The position numbers were made by a program, and so were the translations under genes. A DNA stretch of 64,000 bases from positions 47,507 through 111,506 of the forward strand of contig JBCCLH010000017.1 of NCBI GenBank assembly GCA_039026955.1, written 5' to 3'. Position 1 is the stretch's first letter; each line of letters begins with the position of its first letter. Source of the stretch: Kordia sp039026955. GTDB lineage: Bacteria; Bacteroidota; Bacteroidia; Flavobacteriales; Flavobacteriaceae. Under the pieces are notes generated by a model. That model searched no databases and was not told the origin of the DNA. It saw only the letters and a list, made by a program, of their open reading frames with translations. Positions 1 through 8,224 of the stretch are shown here, piece after piece.

Positions 1-1799
1 TGGCAACTGCACCGAGAAAATTAAGTCCAGGCGAAAAAGTGACCTTACCTGTAACGGTTTTTGCGATGGAAAATAAGGTGAAAAATGTATCGCTGGAGCT
101 GAAATTACAAAATGGAATTTCGGTTGTGGGAAGCAAAACCCAATCGATTAGCTTTAGCAAACCAGATGAGAAAATGGTGTATTTTGATTTGGATGTAAGC
201 GAAATAAAAGGCATTCAAACCATAGAAGTGGTGGCGACAGGAAATGGTGAAAAAGCATCGTACAAAGTGGAATTAGATGTAGAAAATCCAAATCCGATTG
301 CAAAGAAAATTCACGAATTAACCTTACAAGGAAACGAATCGCAGACCTTAAGTTTTGATACCTTTGGTGTAGCAGGAAGCAATGCGGCAACCGTAGAATT
401 CTCCACCTTACCACCAATGGATTTCACCGCACGTATGGAATACTTAATTCGTTATCCGCATGGCTGCATTGAACAAACTACTTCGAGTGTATTTCCACAA
501 TTGTATTTGGCAGATATTTTCGACTTAACGACTCAGAAAAAAGGAGAAATCAATCAAAACATAGAAAAAGGTATCAAGCGTTTGGCACATTTCCAACGTC
601 CAAATGGCGGCATGAGCTATTGGATTGGTGAAAATTCGGTAGACGATTGGGGCACAAACTACGCAGGTCATTTTATGATTGAAGCCGAAAAGAAAGGCTA
701 CATTTTACCGCTAACGTTTATGAATAAGTGGGTCAATTACCAGCAAAATGCTGCACGTACTTGGCGAAATGGTAGATATAATAGCGATGTAACACAAGCA
801 TATCGATTGTACACTTTAGCACTCGCAGGTTTTCCTGATTTAGCTTCTATGAACCGTTTGCGCGAGTCGAATAATTTATCAAACGATGCCAAATGGCGAT
901 TGGCTGCGGCGTATGCACTAGCGTCCCAAAAAGAAGCAGCAGAGCAAATTGCCAGAACAGCAAATGTGAACTTTACACCTGCTAACAGACGTTACGACAC
1001 TACGTACGGTTCGGTAGATCGAAATCGTGCAATGGCACTCGAGACCATGGTAATTTTAAAAGATACGGATGCTATTGAATTATCCAGAACCATCGCAAAA
1101 CAATTGTCTTCTTCGCGTTGGATGAGCACACAAACCACCGCATATTGTTTGTTAGCCATGGGGAAAATGGTGACGCAAAATGGTGGTAAAAATATCAAGA
1201 TCAATTACACCTTTAACGGAAAAAATCCACAAAGTATTCAAACAACAAAAGCGATTGCGCAACGCGATTTAGACATCAAAAAGGGAAGCAATACCATTCA
1301 GGTGCAGAACGAAAAAAATAATGTATTGTTTGTGCGTGTATTGAGTACTGGAAAATTACCACTAGGAGAAGAACTCGCTGAAAAACGAAATTTGAGTGTT
1401 CGCGTTACGTATAAAGACAAAGCAGGAAATCCGATTGATGTGACACAACTCACCCAAGGAACTGATTTTATGGCAACCGTCACAGTTTCCAATGACAAGC
1501 CTGAATTTATCGGCGATATTGCGTTGACAGAAATTTTCCCTTCAGGTTGGGAAATTGTCAATACACGTTTTACCGATTATGGAAATACACCATCAAGCGA
1601 AGCGCGACATACAGATATTAGAGACGATCGTGTGAATTTCTATTTTAACTTGCCACGTGGAAAAGCTAAAACTTTTAATGTGTTGTTGAATGCTTCTTAT
1701 TTGGGAAGATATTACTTACCAGGCGTACAAGCAGAAGCCATGTATGATAATGATTTCTTTGTGAGAACGAAAGGACAATGGATTGAAGTTGTGAAATAA
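1..1799 (+). CDS. alpha-2-macroglobulin family protein, C-terminal part (gene cut by window start)
   Basis: The reading frame is open from the first bases of the window, so the true start lies upstream; the GTG at 39 is internal. The visible ~600 residues are the C-terminal half of a bacterial alpha-2-macroglobulin. Residues encoded at about 450-485 read YPHGCIEQTTSS, the thioester motif, with the Cys codon at 465-467 and the Gln codon at 474-476, so the reactive thioester should form. It is followed by an alpha-helical thioester/complement-like domain and a C-terminal beta-rich receptor-like domain. In the family, envelope-anchored A2Ms trap invading proteases and are commonly encoded beside PBP1C, which repairs peptidoglycan. 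Here pbpC is on the same strand but 6.4 kb downstream. Family assignment is firm; protease trapping is inferred from the family. Confidence 0.93.
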   Translation, partial: ATAPRKLSPGEKVTLPVTVFAMENKVKNVSLELKLQNGISVVGSKTQSISFSKPDEKMVYFDLDVSEIKGIQTIEVVATGNGEKASYKVELDVENPNPIAKKIHELTLQGNESQTLSFDTFGVAGSNAATVEFSTLPPMDFTARMEYLIRYPHGCIEQTTSSVFPQLYLADIFDLTTQKKGEINQNIEKGIKRLAHFQRPNGGMSYWIGENSVDDWGTNYAGHFMIEAEKKGYILPLTFMNKWVNYQQNAARTWRNGRYNSDVTQAYRLYTLALAGFPDLASMNRLRESNNLSNDAKWRLAAAYALASQKEAAEQIARTANVNFTPANRRYDTTYGSVDRNRAMALETMVILKDTDAIELSRTIAKQLSSSRWMSTQTTAYCLLAMGKMVTQNGGKNIKINYTFNGKNPQSIQTTKAIAQRDLDIKKGSNTIQVQNEKNNVLFVRVLSTGKLPLGEELAEKRNLSVRVTYKDKAGNPIDVTQLTQGTDFMATVTVSNDKPEFIGDIALTEIFPSGWEIVNTRFTDYGNTPSSEARHTDIRDDRVNFYFNLPRGKAKTFNVLLNASYLGRYYLPGVQAEAMYDNDFFVRTKGQWIEVVK

Positions 1800-1809
1800 G
1801 CAAAAAATA

Positions 1810-1832
1810 TTGACAAAGTTTGCCTATCTTAG
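1810..1832 (+). promoter_or_regulatory. putative Bacteroidota promoter for the 1896 gene
   Basis: TTGAC at 1810-1814 is followed by TATCTTAG at 1825-1832, close to the Bacteroidota -33 TTG / -7 TAnnTTTG consensus with one mismatch in the -7 box. It would give the repeat-protein gene a transcript separate from the A2M gene. Confidence 0.4.
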
Positions 1833-1895
1833 CATACTCTCCCACAAATCCGATTGTGCTTTTCTATCAAAAAGGCAAATTATTAATAAAACTAT

Positions 1896-4800
1896 ATGTC
1901 AAAATTTAACATAGGACTCATTATAGTGTTGGGAATTTTTTCTTTCTCAGGAAACCCTAGCAATACAATGGCTACGTCAGCCTCTGAACTAATGAACCCT
2001 ATAGATATTGTGATCTGTGATGATGATGGCTTTGCAGAAATTGATATTCTAAGTGTTCAAAATGAAGTTTTACAAGGGTATGGAAACGGTATTGTGGAAG
2101 AAGCTGTTGTAATTTCTACTTCAACAGGACATATTATTCAGATAAATGACCTCTTAGGCATACAGAGTCCTGAGGTTATATGTAATCTTGCAATTCCATT
2201 GTCGGATGTAGCTGTGGACGAAAATGGAGTCATTTACGCTACGGACTTTATCTCTATATTTTCAGTAGATCAAACAAATTGTACGACAAATCCACTTCCA
2301 AATGTAGCAAGCGTTCCTAATACGAACTCTTTATCGTTTGACACACAAGGAAATTTATATTTTGGGGGAAATGGCGGTAACGTATACCGATATGACAGTG
2401 ATGAAATGAGCGCGCCGTATGTGTGGCACAATTTCGGTAGCGGTTCGCCAAGTGGTGATTTTGTGATCTTAGGTAGTAAAATGTACATTTCTTGGAGTAC
2501 TGGAGCCAGTGTACGACTGTATGAAGTAACGATTGATGCAAATTTTAATTATGTATCTCACATCGATTTAGGACCCATTCTTGGAGATACTTTTGGACTC
2601 GCCAGTGAGCTTGGTCAACTGTATGGAGTCACCACTTCCGAACTGTATCAAATAGATTTAGAATCATTTACTTTTACGACCATTGCTACCAATAATTTTG
2701 CTTTTGGTTCTTGGTTTGGTGCGGCAGGTTTGCACGAAGCGTTCAATTTTGAAGCTTCGACACACCTAAGTCTTTCTGACGCGAATAACAATGTAAATCC
2801 ACTTCCTGATGCATGGAATAATACACAAGTAGGCATGCAAACAGTCTATATAAGAGTGGTGAATACCGTAACGGGCGCATTTGAAGTAGTAGAAGTCAAT
2901 CTGATCATTACGGATACCGTACCAAATGTGACAACACCATCAGGGTTAACTGCATGTGACGATGGAAGTAATGTGGCATCCTTTACCTTAACCGATGTAG
3001 AAAATGAACTCTTGCAAAATGTGACAAATGCGGTAACAGTTAGTTATCACGCTTCCGAAAATGAAGCGAATGCCAATGTAAATCCGTTAGATCCAAATTA
3101 TACCACAAGTGCCAATCAAGGAATAATTTATGTGAGAGTTCAAAATACAAACGATGAATGCTTTGCTATAAGTCAATTCACATTTTCTGTGAATGATTTT
3201 CCTGTGATTGTTACACCGAACGATGTGATACAATGTGAAGCGCAAAACAACGGCATTATCGATCTGACGCAAGTAGAAAATGACATGCTGCAAAACAATT
3301 CCATTGTAGTGACAACAACTTACCATTTGAATATGGGAGACGCAACTACGGGAGCAAATGCTATAAGTCCAAACTATCAAGCTTCTTTGGGACAGGAAAC
3401 TATTTTTGTACGTGTAGAGAATGCCTTGAGTCCTGTATGTTTTGTGACAACGCAATTTATCGTCACATTGAGTGAAAATCCACAGATAACTACTCCAAGC
3501 AATATCGTGCAATGCGAAGATGAAAACAACGGCTTTTTTGATCTCACGCAGGTAGAGACTGAGTTGCTTGAAAACAACACGCTTCCAGTAACGATTTCGT
3601 ATTATAATACGTTAGCCGATGCTTCGGTTGCTGTAAATGAGATCAATTCAAACTATCAAATTCCAGTAGGACAATTTCCTATTTTTGTGCGCGTGCAAAG
3701 TACGATCAATACAGGTTGTTTTGAAATTGCTTCCTTTCAAATTGTCCGCAGTGGCGAATTGCAACTCACGCCGCCAAGTCCTATTACACAATGTGAAAAT
3801 GAAAACAATGGTGCGTTCAATCTCACGCAAGTGGAAACCGAATTATTGCAAAATAACACCACTGCTGTGAATGTAAGCTATCATCTCAATCAAGCAGATG
3901 CGAGTGCAGGTGTAAATGCCATTGGTCCTGACTATCAAATTGCTGTGGGACAGGAAACGATTTTTGTACGTGTAGAAAATGCCGCCAATACTAACTGTTT
4001 TGAGACGACACAGTTTGACATTATTCTGAATGCAATTCCACAAATAAGTGTGCCAAGTAATGACCTTGTACAATGTCCGAATGAAAACAACGGTATTTTT
4101 GATTTGACACAGGTAGAATCGGAAGTATTGCAAAACGTAACCGAAACGGTCAACGTAACGTATCATGCAACTGAAGCAGGTGCGAATTCCAATTCCAATG
4201 CGGTGAGCGCAAATTATGATCCGCCAACCAATCAAGAAGCGGTGTATGTGCGTGTAGAAAACACCAATTCCAATTGTTATGCGGTGACACAGTTTCAAGT
4301 CATTACCATAGAAAATATTCCAATTACCGTTCCGAGCAACTTAACGCGTTGTCAAAATGAAACATCTCTCTTGTTTGATCTCACACTCGTGGAAGCGGAA
4401 CTCTTGCAAAATGTCACTCAAAATGTGGTGGTGTCGTATCACGCTTCCGCAGATGATGCCAATGACAATACAAATGCGTTGAATACAAACTACACGCTGA
4501 CTTCCAATCTAGCGACTATTACTATTCGTGTGGAAGATACAGACACGAATTGTTATGAATTGACGCAATTTAACATCGAAATCTTGGCAATTCCAACTGT
4601 GGAACCGATTGTAAATTCACCAAGTGCGCGTCAGTTAACCGATTGTTATATTGATGCAAACTCTAACGGCTTTTTCAATCTGAATGATGCGTATCCGTTA
4701 ATCATCACGAACAACGCAGGTTATACGGTTGAATTTTTCCTTACGGAAGAAGACGCCGAACAAGAAATCAACACGATTGATCCAATTTTTTACGCCGAAA

Positions 4801-5177
4801 ACGAAACCCAAGAAATATTCGTCACCGTAACCAACGACAATGACTGTAAAACCATCACCAACTTTTTTGTAGATCCTGATTGCTATGATACCATTGTAGA
4901 TATTGCCAATATTCGATTCCCTGAGTTTTTCACGCCTAACAACGACACCGCAAACGACACCTGGAATGTACAAGGAATTTCCACCTTAGTACAGCGAACA
5001 TCCATTATGTATATTTTTGATCGTTATGGAAAATTGTTATTCTATTTCAGACCTGAGCAAATTCAAGGTTGGAACGGAACGTATAGAGGAAGACCGATGC
5101 CGAGCAACGATTATTGGTACAAATTTGAAATGGCCGACGGACAAACATTTACAGGTAGTTTTTCTTTAATTCGATAG
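1896..5177 (+). CDS. secreted repeat protein with type B T9SS (gliding-type) C-terminal sorting domain
   Basis: 1093 residues. An N-terminal hydrophobic segment (about 5-19) looks like a signal peptide. The C-terminal ~90 residues (FFTPNNDTANDTW... FDRYGKLL ... GWNGTYRG ... DYWYKFE) are the gliding-motility-associated/CHU_C type B sorting domain, which sends proteins through the type IX system. Residues about 343-992 are seven copies of a ~91-residue unit with a start like QCENENNG, then LTQVETELLQN, VSYH and IFVRVEN. An eighth copy is split: its first half is at 38-63 and its second half at 285-340, with ~220 residues of beta-propeller-like sequence (DVAVDENGVIYATD, LSFDTQGNLYFGG) in between. 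Such proteins are cell-surface or secreted; the ligand is unknown. Confidence 0.9.
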   Translation: MSKFNIGLIIVLGIFSFSGNPSNTMATSASELMNPIDIVICDDDGFAEIDILSVQNEVLQGYGNGIVEEAVVISTSTGHIIQINDLLGIQSPEVICNLAIPLSDVAVDENGVIYATDFISIFSVDQTNCTTNPLPNVASVPNTNSLSFDTQGNLYFGGNGGNVYRYDSDEMSAPYVWHNFGSGSPSGDFVILGSKMYISWSTGASVRLYEVTIDANFNYVSHIDLGPILGDTFGLASELGQLYGVTTSELYQIDLESFTFTTIATNNFAFGSWFGAAGLHEAFNFEASTHLSLSDANNNVNPLPDAWNNTQVGMQTVYIRVVNTVTGAFEVVEVNLIITDTVPNVTTPSGLTACDDGSNVASFTLTDVENELLQNVTNAVTVSYHASENEANANVNPLDPNYTTSANQGIIYVRVQNTNDECFAISQFTFSVNDFPVIVTPNDVIQCEAQNNGIIDLTQVENDMLQNNSIVVTTTYHLNMGDATTGANAISPNYQASLGQETIFVRVENALSPVCFVTTQFIVTLSENPQITTPSNIVQCEDENNGFFDLTQVETELLENNTLPVTISYYNTLADASVAVNEINSNYQIPVGQFPIFVRVQSTINTGCFEIASFQIVRSGELQLTPPSPITQCENENNGAFNLTQVETELLQNNTTAVNVSYHLNQADASAGVNAIGPDYQIAVGQETIFVRVENAANTNCFETTQFDIILNAIPQISVPSNDLVQCPNENNGIFDLTQVESEVLQNVTETVNVTYHATEAGANSNSNAVSANYDPPTNQEAVYVRVENTNSNCYAVTQFQVITIENIPITVPSNLTRCQNETSLLFDLTLVEAELLQNVTQNVVVSYHASADDANDNTNALNTNYTLTSNLATITIRVEDTDTNCYELTQFNIEILAIPTVEPIVNSPSARQLTDCYIDANSNGFFNLNDAYPLIITNNAGYTVEFFLTEEDAEQEINTIDPIFYAENETQEIFVTVTNDNDCKTITNFFVDPDCYDTIVDIANIRFPEFFTPNNDTANDTWNVQGISTLVQRTSIMYIFDRYGKLLFYFRPEQIQGWNGTYRGRPMPSNDYWYKFEMADGQTFTGSFSLIR
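2922..4871 (+). repeat. seven tandem ~91-residue coding repeats
   Basis: Protein-level repeats at residues about 343-434, 435-527, 528-617, 623-712, 714-805, 807-898 and 900-992 of the preceding CDS. Each begins with a Cys-acidic-Asn/Gly stretch, holds (F/I)(D/N)LTQVE and ends with VRVEN...C(F/Y)..(T/S)QF. The last copy is the most divergent. Each unit has two cysteines, one at each end, that could form a disulfide. Confidence 0.85.
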
Positions 5178-5178
5178 G

Positions 5179-5493
5179 ATGAATTCTGATTTCAAAACAT
5201 ACTACGCGGTCATTTTTACCTCAACACAAACCGAAACCTTAGAAGGTTATGCAGAAACGGCGCAACACATGGAGACATTAGCCAAACAACAAACCGGATT
5301 TATCGATATTGATAGTGCAAGAAATGCAATTGGCATTACCGTAAGTTATTGGGAAAGTCTGGAAGCGATTCAGCAATGGAAACAACAAGCAGATCATTTG
5401 GTGGCGCAACAAAAAGGTATCAAAGACTGGTACGCGTCGTACAATGTGAAAATCTGTAAAGTAGAACATGAATACGATTTCACGAAAAAATAG
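5179..5493 (+). CDS. antibiotic biosynthesis monooxygenase (ABM)-like small protein
   Basis: 104 residues, starting one base after the stop of the preceding gene. The pattern YYAVIFTS...GYAETAQHMETLAKQQTGF followed by GITVSYWESLEAIQQWK and a C-terminal YNVKICKVEHEYDF matches the ferredoxin-like alpha/beta-barrel ABM family (E. coli YqjZ-like). Members are often dimeric cofactor-free oxygenases or haem-handling proteins, but many have no known substrate. No signal peptide, so it is cytoplasmic although transcribed next to an export-related gene. The fold call is good; the activity is unknown. Confidence 0.75.
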   Translation: MNSDFKTYYAVIFTSTQTETLEGYAETAQHMETLAKQQTGFIDIDSARNAIGITVSYWESLEAIQQWKQQADHLVAQQKGIKDWYASYNVKICKVEHEYDFTKK

Positions 5494-5584
5494 TACGTTC
5501 ATCAAATTTTTTAAACGCTTATACATTAATATTTATTTTTTATTCTTTTTTCAAGATCTTCGTAAAAATTACTAAAACTGATAT

Positions 5585-6052
5585 ATGAAACAAAAAACTA
5601 TTCTTTTAGCAGTATTGCTTTTTACGTCGCTACTAGCTGCACAGGAAACAACTGTTTCTTCTGCTAGCGAAAGCACTGGCAGTAACGGAAGTGTCACCTA
5701 CTCGGTTGGGTTGATTTCTGTAGAAACCTTAGAAAGCGCAGACGGAAGTGTGAGTCAAGGAGTTCAAATTCCTTTAGAAGTTACACAACTCCTAAGCGTT
5801 AATGATCCACAATTTAACAATGTAAATGTTCAGATATTCCCCAATCCGACCTCTGACATTGTAAAAGTCACTGTTGGAAACCATCAAAATTTGAGTTTTC
5901 AAATGTATGATCTCAATGGGAAATTAATCAACAAGCAAACAAACATTACTTCGCAACAGATTTCTTTGGGAGCGTTTAAAAGTGGAATCTATCTCTTAAA
6001 AATTCTTCAAAACAATAAAGAAATCAAAACATTTAAAATCGTCAAAAAATAA
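5585..6052 (+). CDS. small secreted protein with type A T9SS C-terminal sorting domain
   Basis: 155 residues. A clear signal peptide (KQKTILLAVLLFTSLLAAQ) is followed by a short Ser/Gly-rich region and then a classical type A sorting domain from about residue 78 (VQIFPNPTSDIVKV ... MYDLNGKLI ... GIYLLKI ... FKIVKK). The part left after signal and sorting domains are removed is only ~55 residues, so this is close to a bare sorting tag. It lies 4 bp before the next secreted-protein gene and is probably co-transcribed with it. Function unknown. Confidence 0.85.
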   Translation: MKQKTILLAVLLFTSLLAAQETTVSSASESTGSNGSVTYSVGLISVETLESADGSVSQGVQIPLEVTQLLSVNDPQFNNVNVQIFPNPTSDIVKVTVGNHQNLSFQMYDLNGKLINKQTNITSQQISLGAFKSGIYLLKILQNNKEIKTFKIVKK

Positions 6053-6056
6053 AAAT

Positions 6057-7154
6057 ATGAAAAAAACTATACTATCACTTTTAACACTATTTATTACGCT
6101 GAGTGCCTTCGCGCAAGCACCTGAATTAATTAACTATCAGGCTATTATTAGAAGTGCTGATGGAAATTTAGTGTTAGACTCACCTATTGGAATGCAGATT
6201 AGCATTTTACAAACCTCGGCGACAGGATCGGCAGTATACACAGAAACACATACAACAACCACGAATGCTAATGGATTGGTAACCATTATGATTGGTGGCG
6301 GAACTTCTGCGGATGACTTTTCTGCGATCGATTGGAGTAACGGACCTTACTTCATTAAAACGGAAACCGATATTGCAGGTGGAACCAATTATACCATTAC
6401 AGGAACAAGTCAGTTGCTTAGTGTTCCATATGCCTTGTATGCCAAAAACGGAACAAAATTTACTGAAACAAATGAAGGTTTAGAATATGACGGTGGCAAT
6501 ATTACCCTCACACAACCAGGTGCAACCATCAAACTAACCTCTCCGAATGGAACAGTATATGAAATCGGCGTAAACGATAGCGGACAATTGTCATTACCAA
6601 CATCTGGTACAACCGCTACTGTGCCAACACAATTATACGCATATGGAAGTTTTAATGGATGGGATGCAACTACTGCGCTACAATTTGGAGACTACTATCA
6701 AAATTATGTTGGTTTTAAATATTTTACTGCTGGAACAGAAATTAAGTTTTTAGCAGCTCAAAATGAAGGTGTTGTCTATGGAGGAAACTCGTTGTCAGGC
6801 ATATTAATTGAAAATGGAAATGCTTTTGTCATTCCCGCTAATGGATTTTATAAATTAGAAGTAGATCGATATAACTTACAATACTCCATTACATCAATAA
6901 ATGCTGTTTTAAATCAAAACTACACCCAAAATACAACGATGCAATACGATGTAGCGAATAACTTTTTTTATAGTACTTCTGATTATTCAAACATACTATT
7001 TAGAATTGGAGATATAGAATTTGGAGATAATTTAAGTGATGGAATTTTGGAAGTAGAAGGAGCTATAATAACAAATCCTTTTCCTGCTGGATGGCCTACA
7101 TTATACAAAGTATATCTCAATTTTAACCTAACAGGAAATTATACTGCTGAATAG
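6057..7154 (+). CDS. secreted protein, paralogous N-terminal domain plus SusF-like C-terminal modules
   Basis: 365 residues with a signal peptide (LSLLTLFITLSAFAQA). Residues about 20-140 (INYQAIIRSADGNLV ... TETHTTTTNANGLVTIMIG ... SQLLSVPYALYA) form a domain repeated almost unchanged in the next gene and widespread in secreted Bacteroidota proteins. The C-terminal part contains LYAYGSFNGWDATTAL and FKYFTAGTEIKFLA, which resemble the carbohydrate-binding-like beta-sandwich modules of SusE/SusF outer-membrane lipoproteins. There is no lipobox Cys and no sorting domain at the C terminus, so how it reaches or stays at the surface is unclear. The SusF resemblance is by eye and moderate. Confidence 0.7.
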   Translation: MKKTILSLLTLFITLSAFAQAPELINYQAIIRSADGNLVLDSPIGMQISILQTSATGSAVYTETHTTTTNANGLVTIMIGGGTSADDFSAIDWSNGPYFIKTETDIAGGTNYTITGTSQLLSVPYALYAKNGTKFTETNEGLEYDGGNITLTQPGATIKLTSPNGTVYEIGVNDSGQLSLPTSGTTATVPTQLYAYGSFNGWDATTALQFGDYYQNYVGFKYFTAGTEIKFLAAQNEGVVYGGNSLSGILIENGNAFVIPANGFYKLEVDRYNLQYSITSINAVLNQNYTQNTTMQYDVANNFFYSTSDYSNILFRIGDIEFGDNLSDGILEVEGAIITNPFPAGWPTLYKVYLNFNLTGNYTAE

Positions 7155-7188
7155 GCATTTTTATCCTATACTATAAAAAACCACAAAA

Positions 7189-8202
7189 ATGAAAAAAACC
7201 ATACTTTCACTTTTAACGTTATTTAGTACAATTACTGCCTTTGCGCAAGCGCCAGACTTGGTAAACTACCAAGCTATTATTAGAAACTCAACTGGAGCGT
7301 TAGTCCAAGATACAAATATTGGCATTCGCGCTAGTATTTTACAAACCAATGCAACAGGAACAGCTGTGTATACTGAAACACATACGGCCTCTACCAACAC
7401 TAACGGATTGGTAACGATTATGATTGGTGGTGGCACCTCTTCTGACGATTTTGCTGCGATTGATTGGAGTACAGGACCATATTTTATCAAAATAGAAACA
7501 GATATTAATGGAGGAACCAATTATACCATCACAGGAACAAGTCAATTATTAAGTGTTCCGTACGCATTATATGCTGAAAATGTAAATACTGCAAATGGAA
7601 ACTTGAGTAATCAACTAAATGAAAGCAAGTATTCGAATTTCGCGTATTATAGTAGCGGAAGCAACACGACGTATGCTTTTAATCAGCTCACGAAAACTTG
7701 GGTTGGACAAAGTGGTGGTAATACCACATCATTAACAGGTTCTGATGGTAATTTTGCAGTTTACAGTAGTGGAAGCAATATAACATACGCTTTTAATAAA
7801 AACACAAATGCTTGGATTGGGCAAAGTGGTGGAAGCACAAACATTGTAGGTTCTGATGGAAACTTTTGTTTTTATAGCTCCGGAAGTAACACCACCTATG
7901 CGTACAACAAAAACACCAATACTTGGACTGGGCAAAGTGGTGGAAGTTCTAATATTGTAGGTTCTAACGGAAACTTTGCTTTTTATAGTTCTGGAAGTAA
8001 TACAACCTATGCGTACAACAAAAACACCAATACTTGGATTGGACAAAGTGGTGGTAATTCAACATCATTAACAGGCTCTAATGGAAGCTTTGCTTTTTAC
8101 AGTTCTGGTTCAAATACATCGTATGCTTTTGATAAAGAGAACAATGTCTGGATTGGTCAAAGTGGTGGAAACACAACTATTGTAACTTCAGAATCAAATT
8201 AA
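7189..8202 (+). CDS. secreted protein with five ~38-residue Ser/Gly/Asn repeats
   Basis: 337 residues. The first ~130 (signal peptide LSLLTLFSTITAFAQA, then NYQAIIRNSTGALV ... VPYALYA) are a close paralogue of the preceding protein, pointing to gene duplication. The second half (residues 150-337) is five tandem units of the form NFAFYSSGSNTTYAYNKN followed by TNTWIGQSGG. The pattern looks like a beta-solenoid or tail-fibre-like surface repeat. No sorting domain is seen. It lies 22 bp upstream of pbpC on the same strand. Function unknown; adhesion is a guess. Confidence 0.7.
   Translation: MKKTILSLLTLFSTITAFAQAPDLVNYQAIIRNSTGALVQDTNIGIRASILQTNATGTAVYTETHTASTNTNGLVTIMIGGGTSSDDFAAIDWSTGPYFIKIETDINGGTNYTITGTSQLLSVPYALYAENVNTANGNLSNQLNESKYSNFAYYSSGSNTTYAFNQLTKTWVGQSGGNTTSLTGSDGNFAVYSSGSNITYAFNKNTNAWIGQSGGSTNIVGSDGNFCFYSSGSNTTYAYNKNTNTWTGQSGGSSNIVGSNGNFAFYSSGSNTTYAYNKNTNTWIGQSGGNSTSLTGSNGSFAFYSSGSNTSYAFDKENNVWIGQSGGNTTIVTSESN
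7636..8199 (+). repeat. five in-frame DNA repeats of 111 or 114 bp
   Basis: Units start at 7636, 7750, 7861, 7972 and 8086, giving spacings of 114, 111, 111 and 114 bp. Units 3 and 4 are nearly identical in DNA as well as protein, so copy number could change by slippage or recombination without breaking the frame. The units alternate between a TTSLTGS-type and a TNIVGS-type linker, which accounts for the 3-bp length difference. Confidence 0.9.
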
Positions 8203-8224
8203 ACAATGTAATAACTTTTAATTA

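Noticed and set aside
3087..4298. Two long minus-strand frames (141 and 151 codons) inside the repeat protein
   Set aside because: Antisense reflections of the tandem coding repeats, with no start signals or neighbours.
7636..8199. CRISPR-like regular repeats
   Set aside because: The 111/114-bp units are in frame within a secreted-protein gene.
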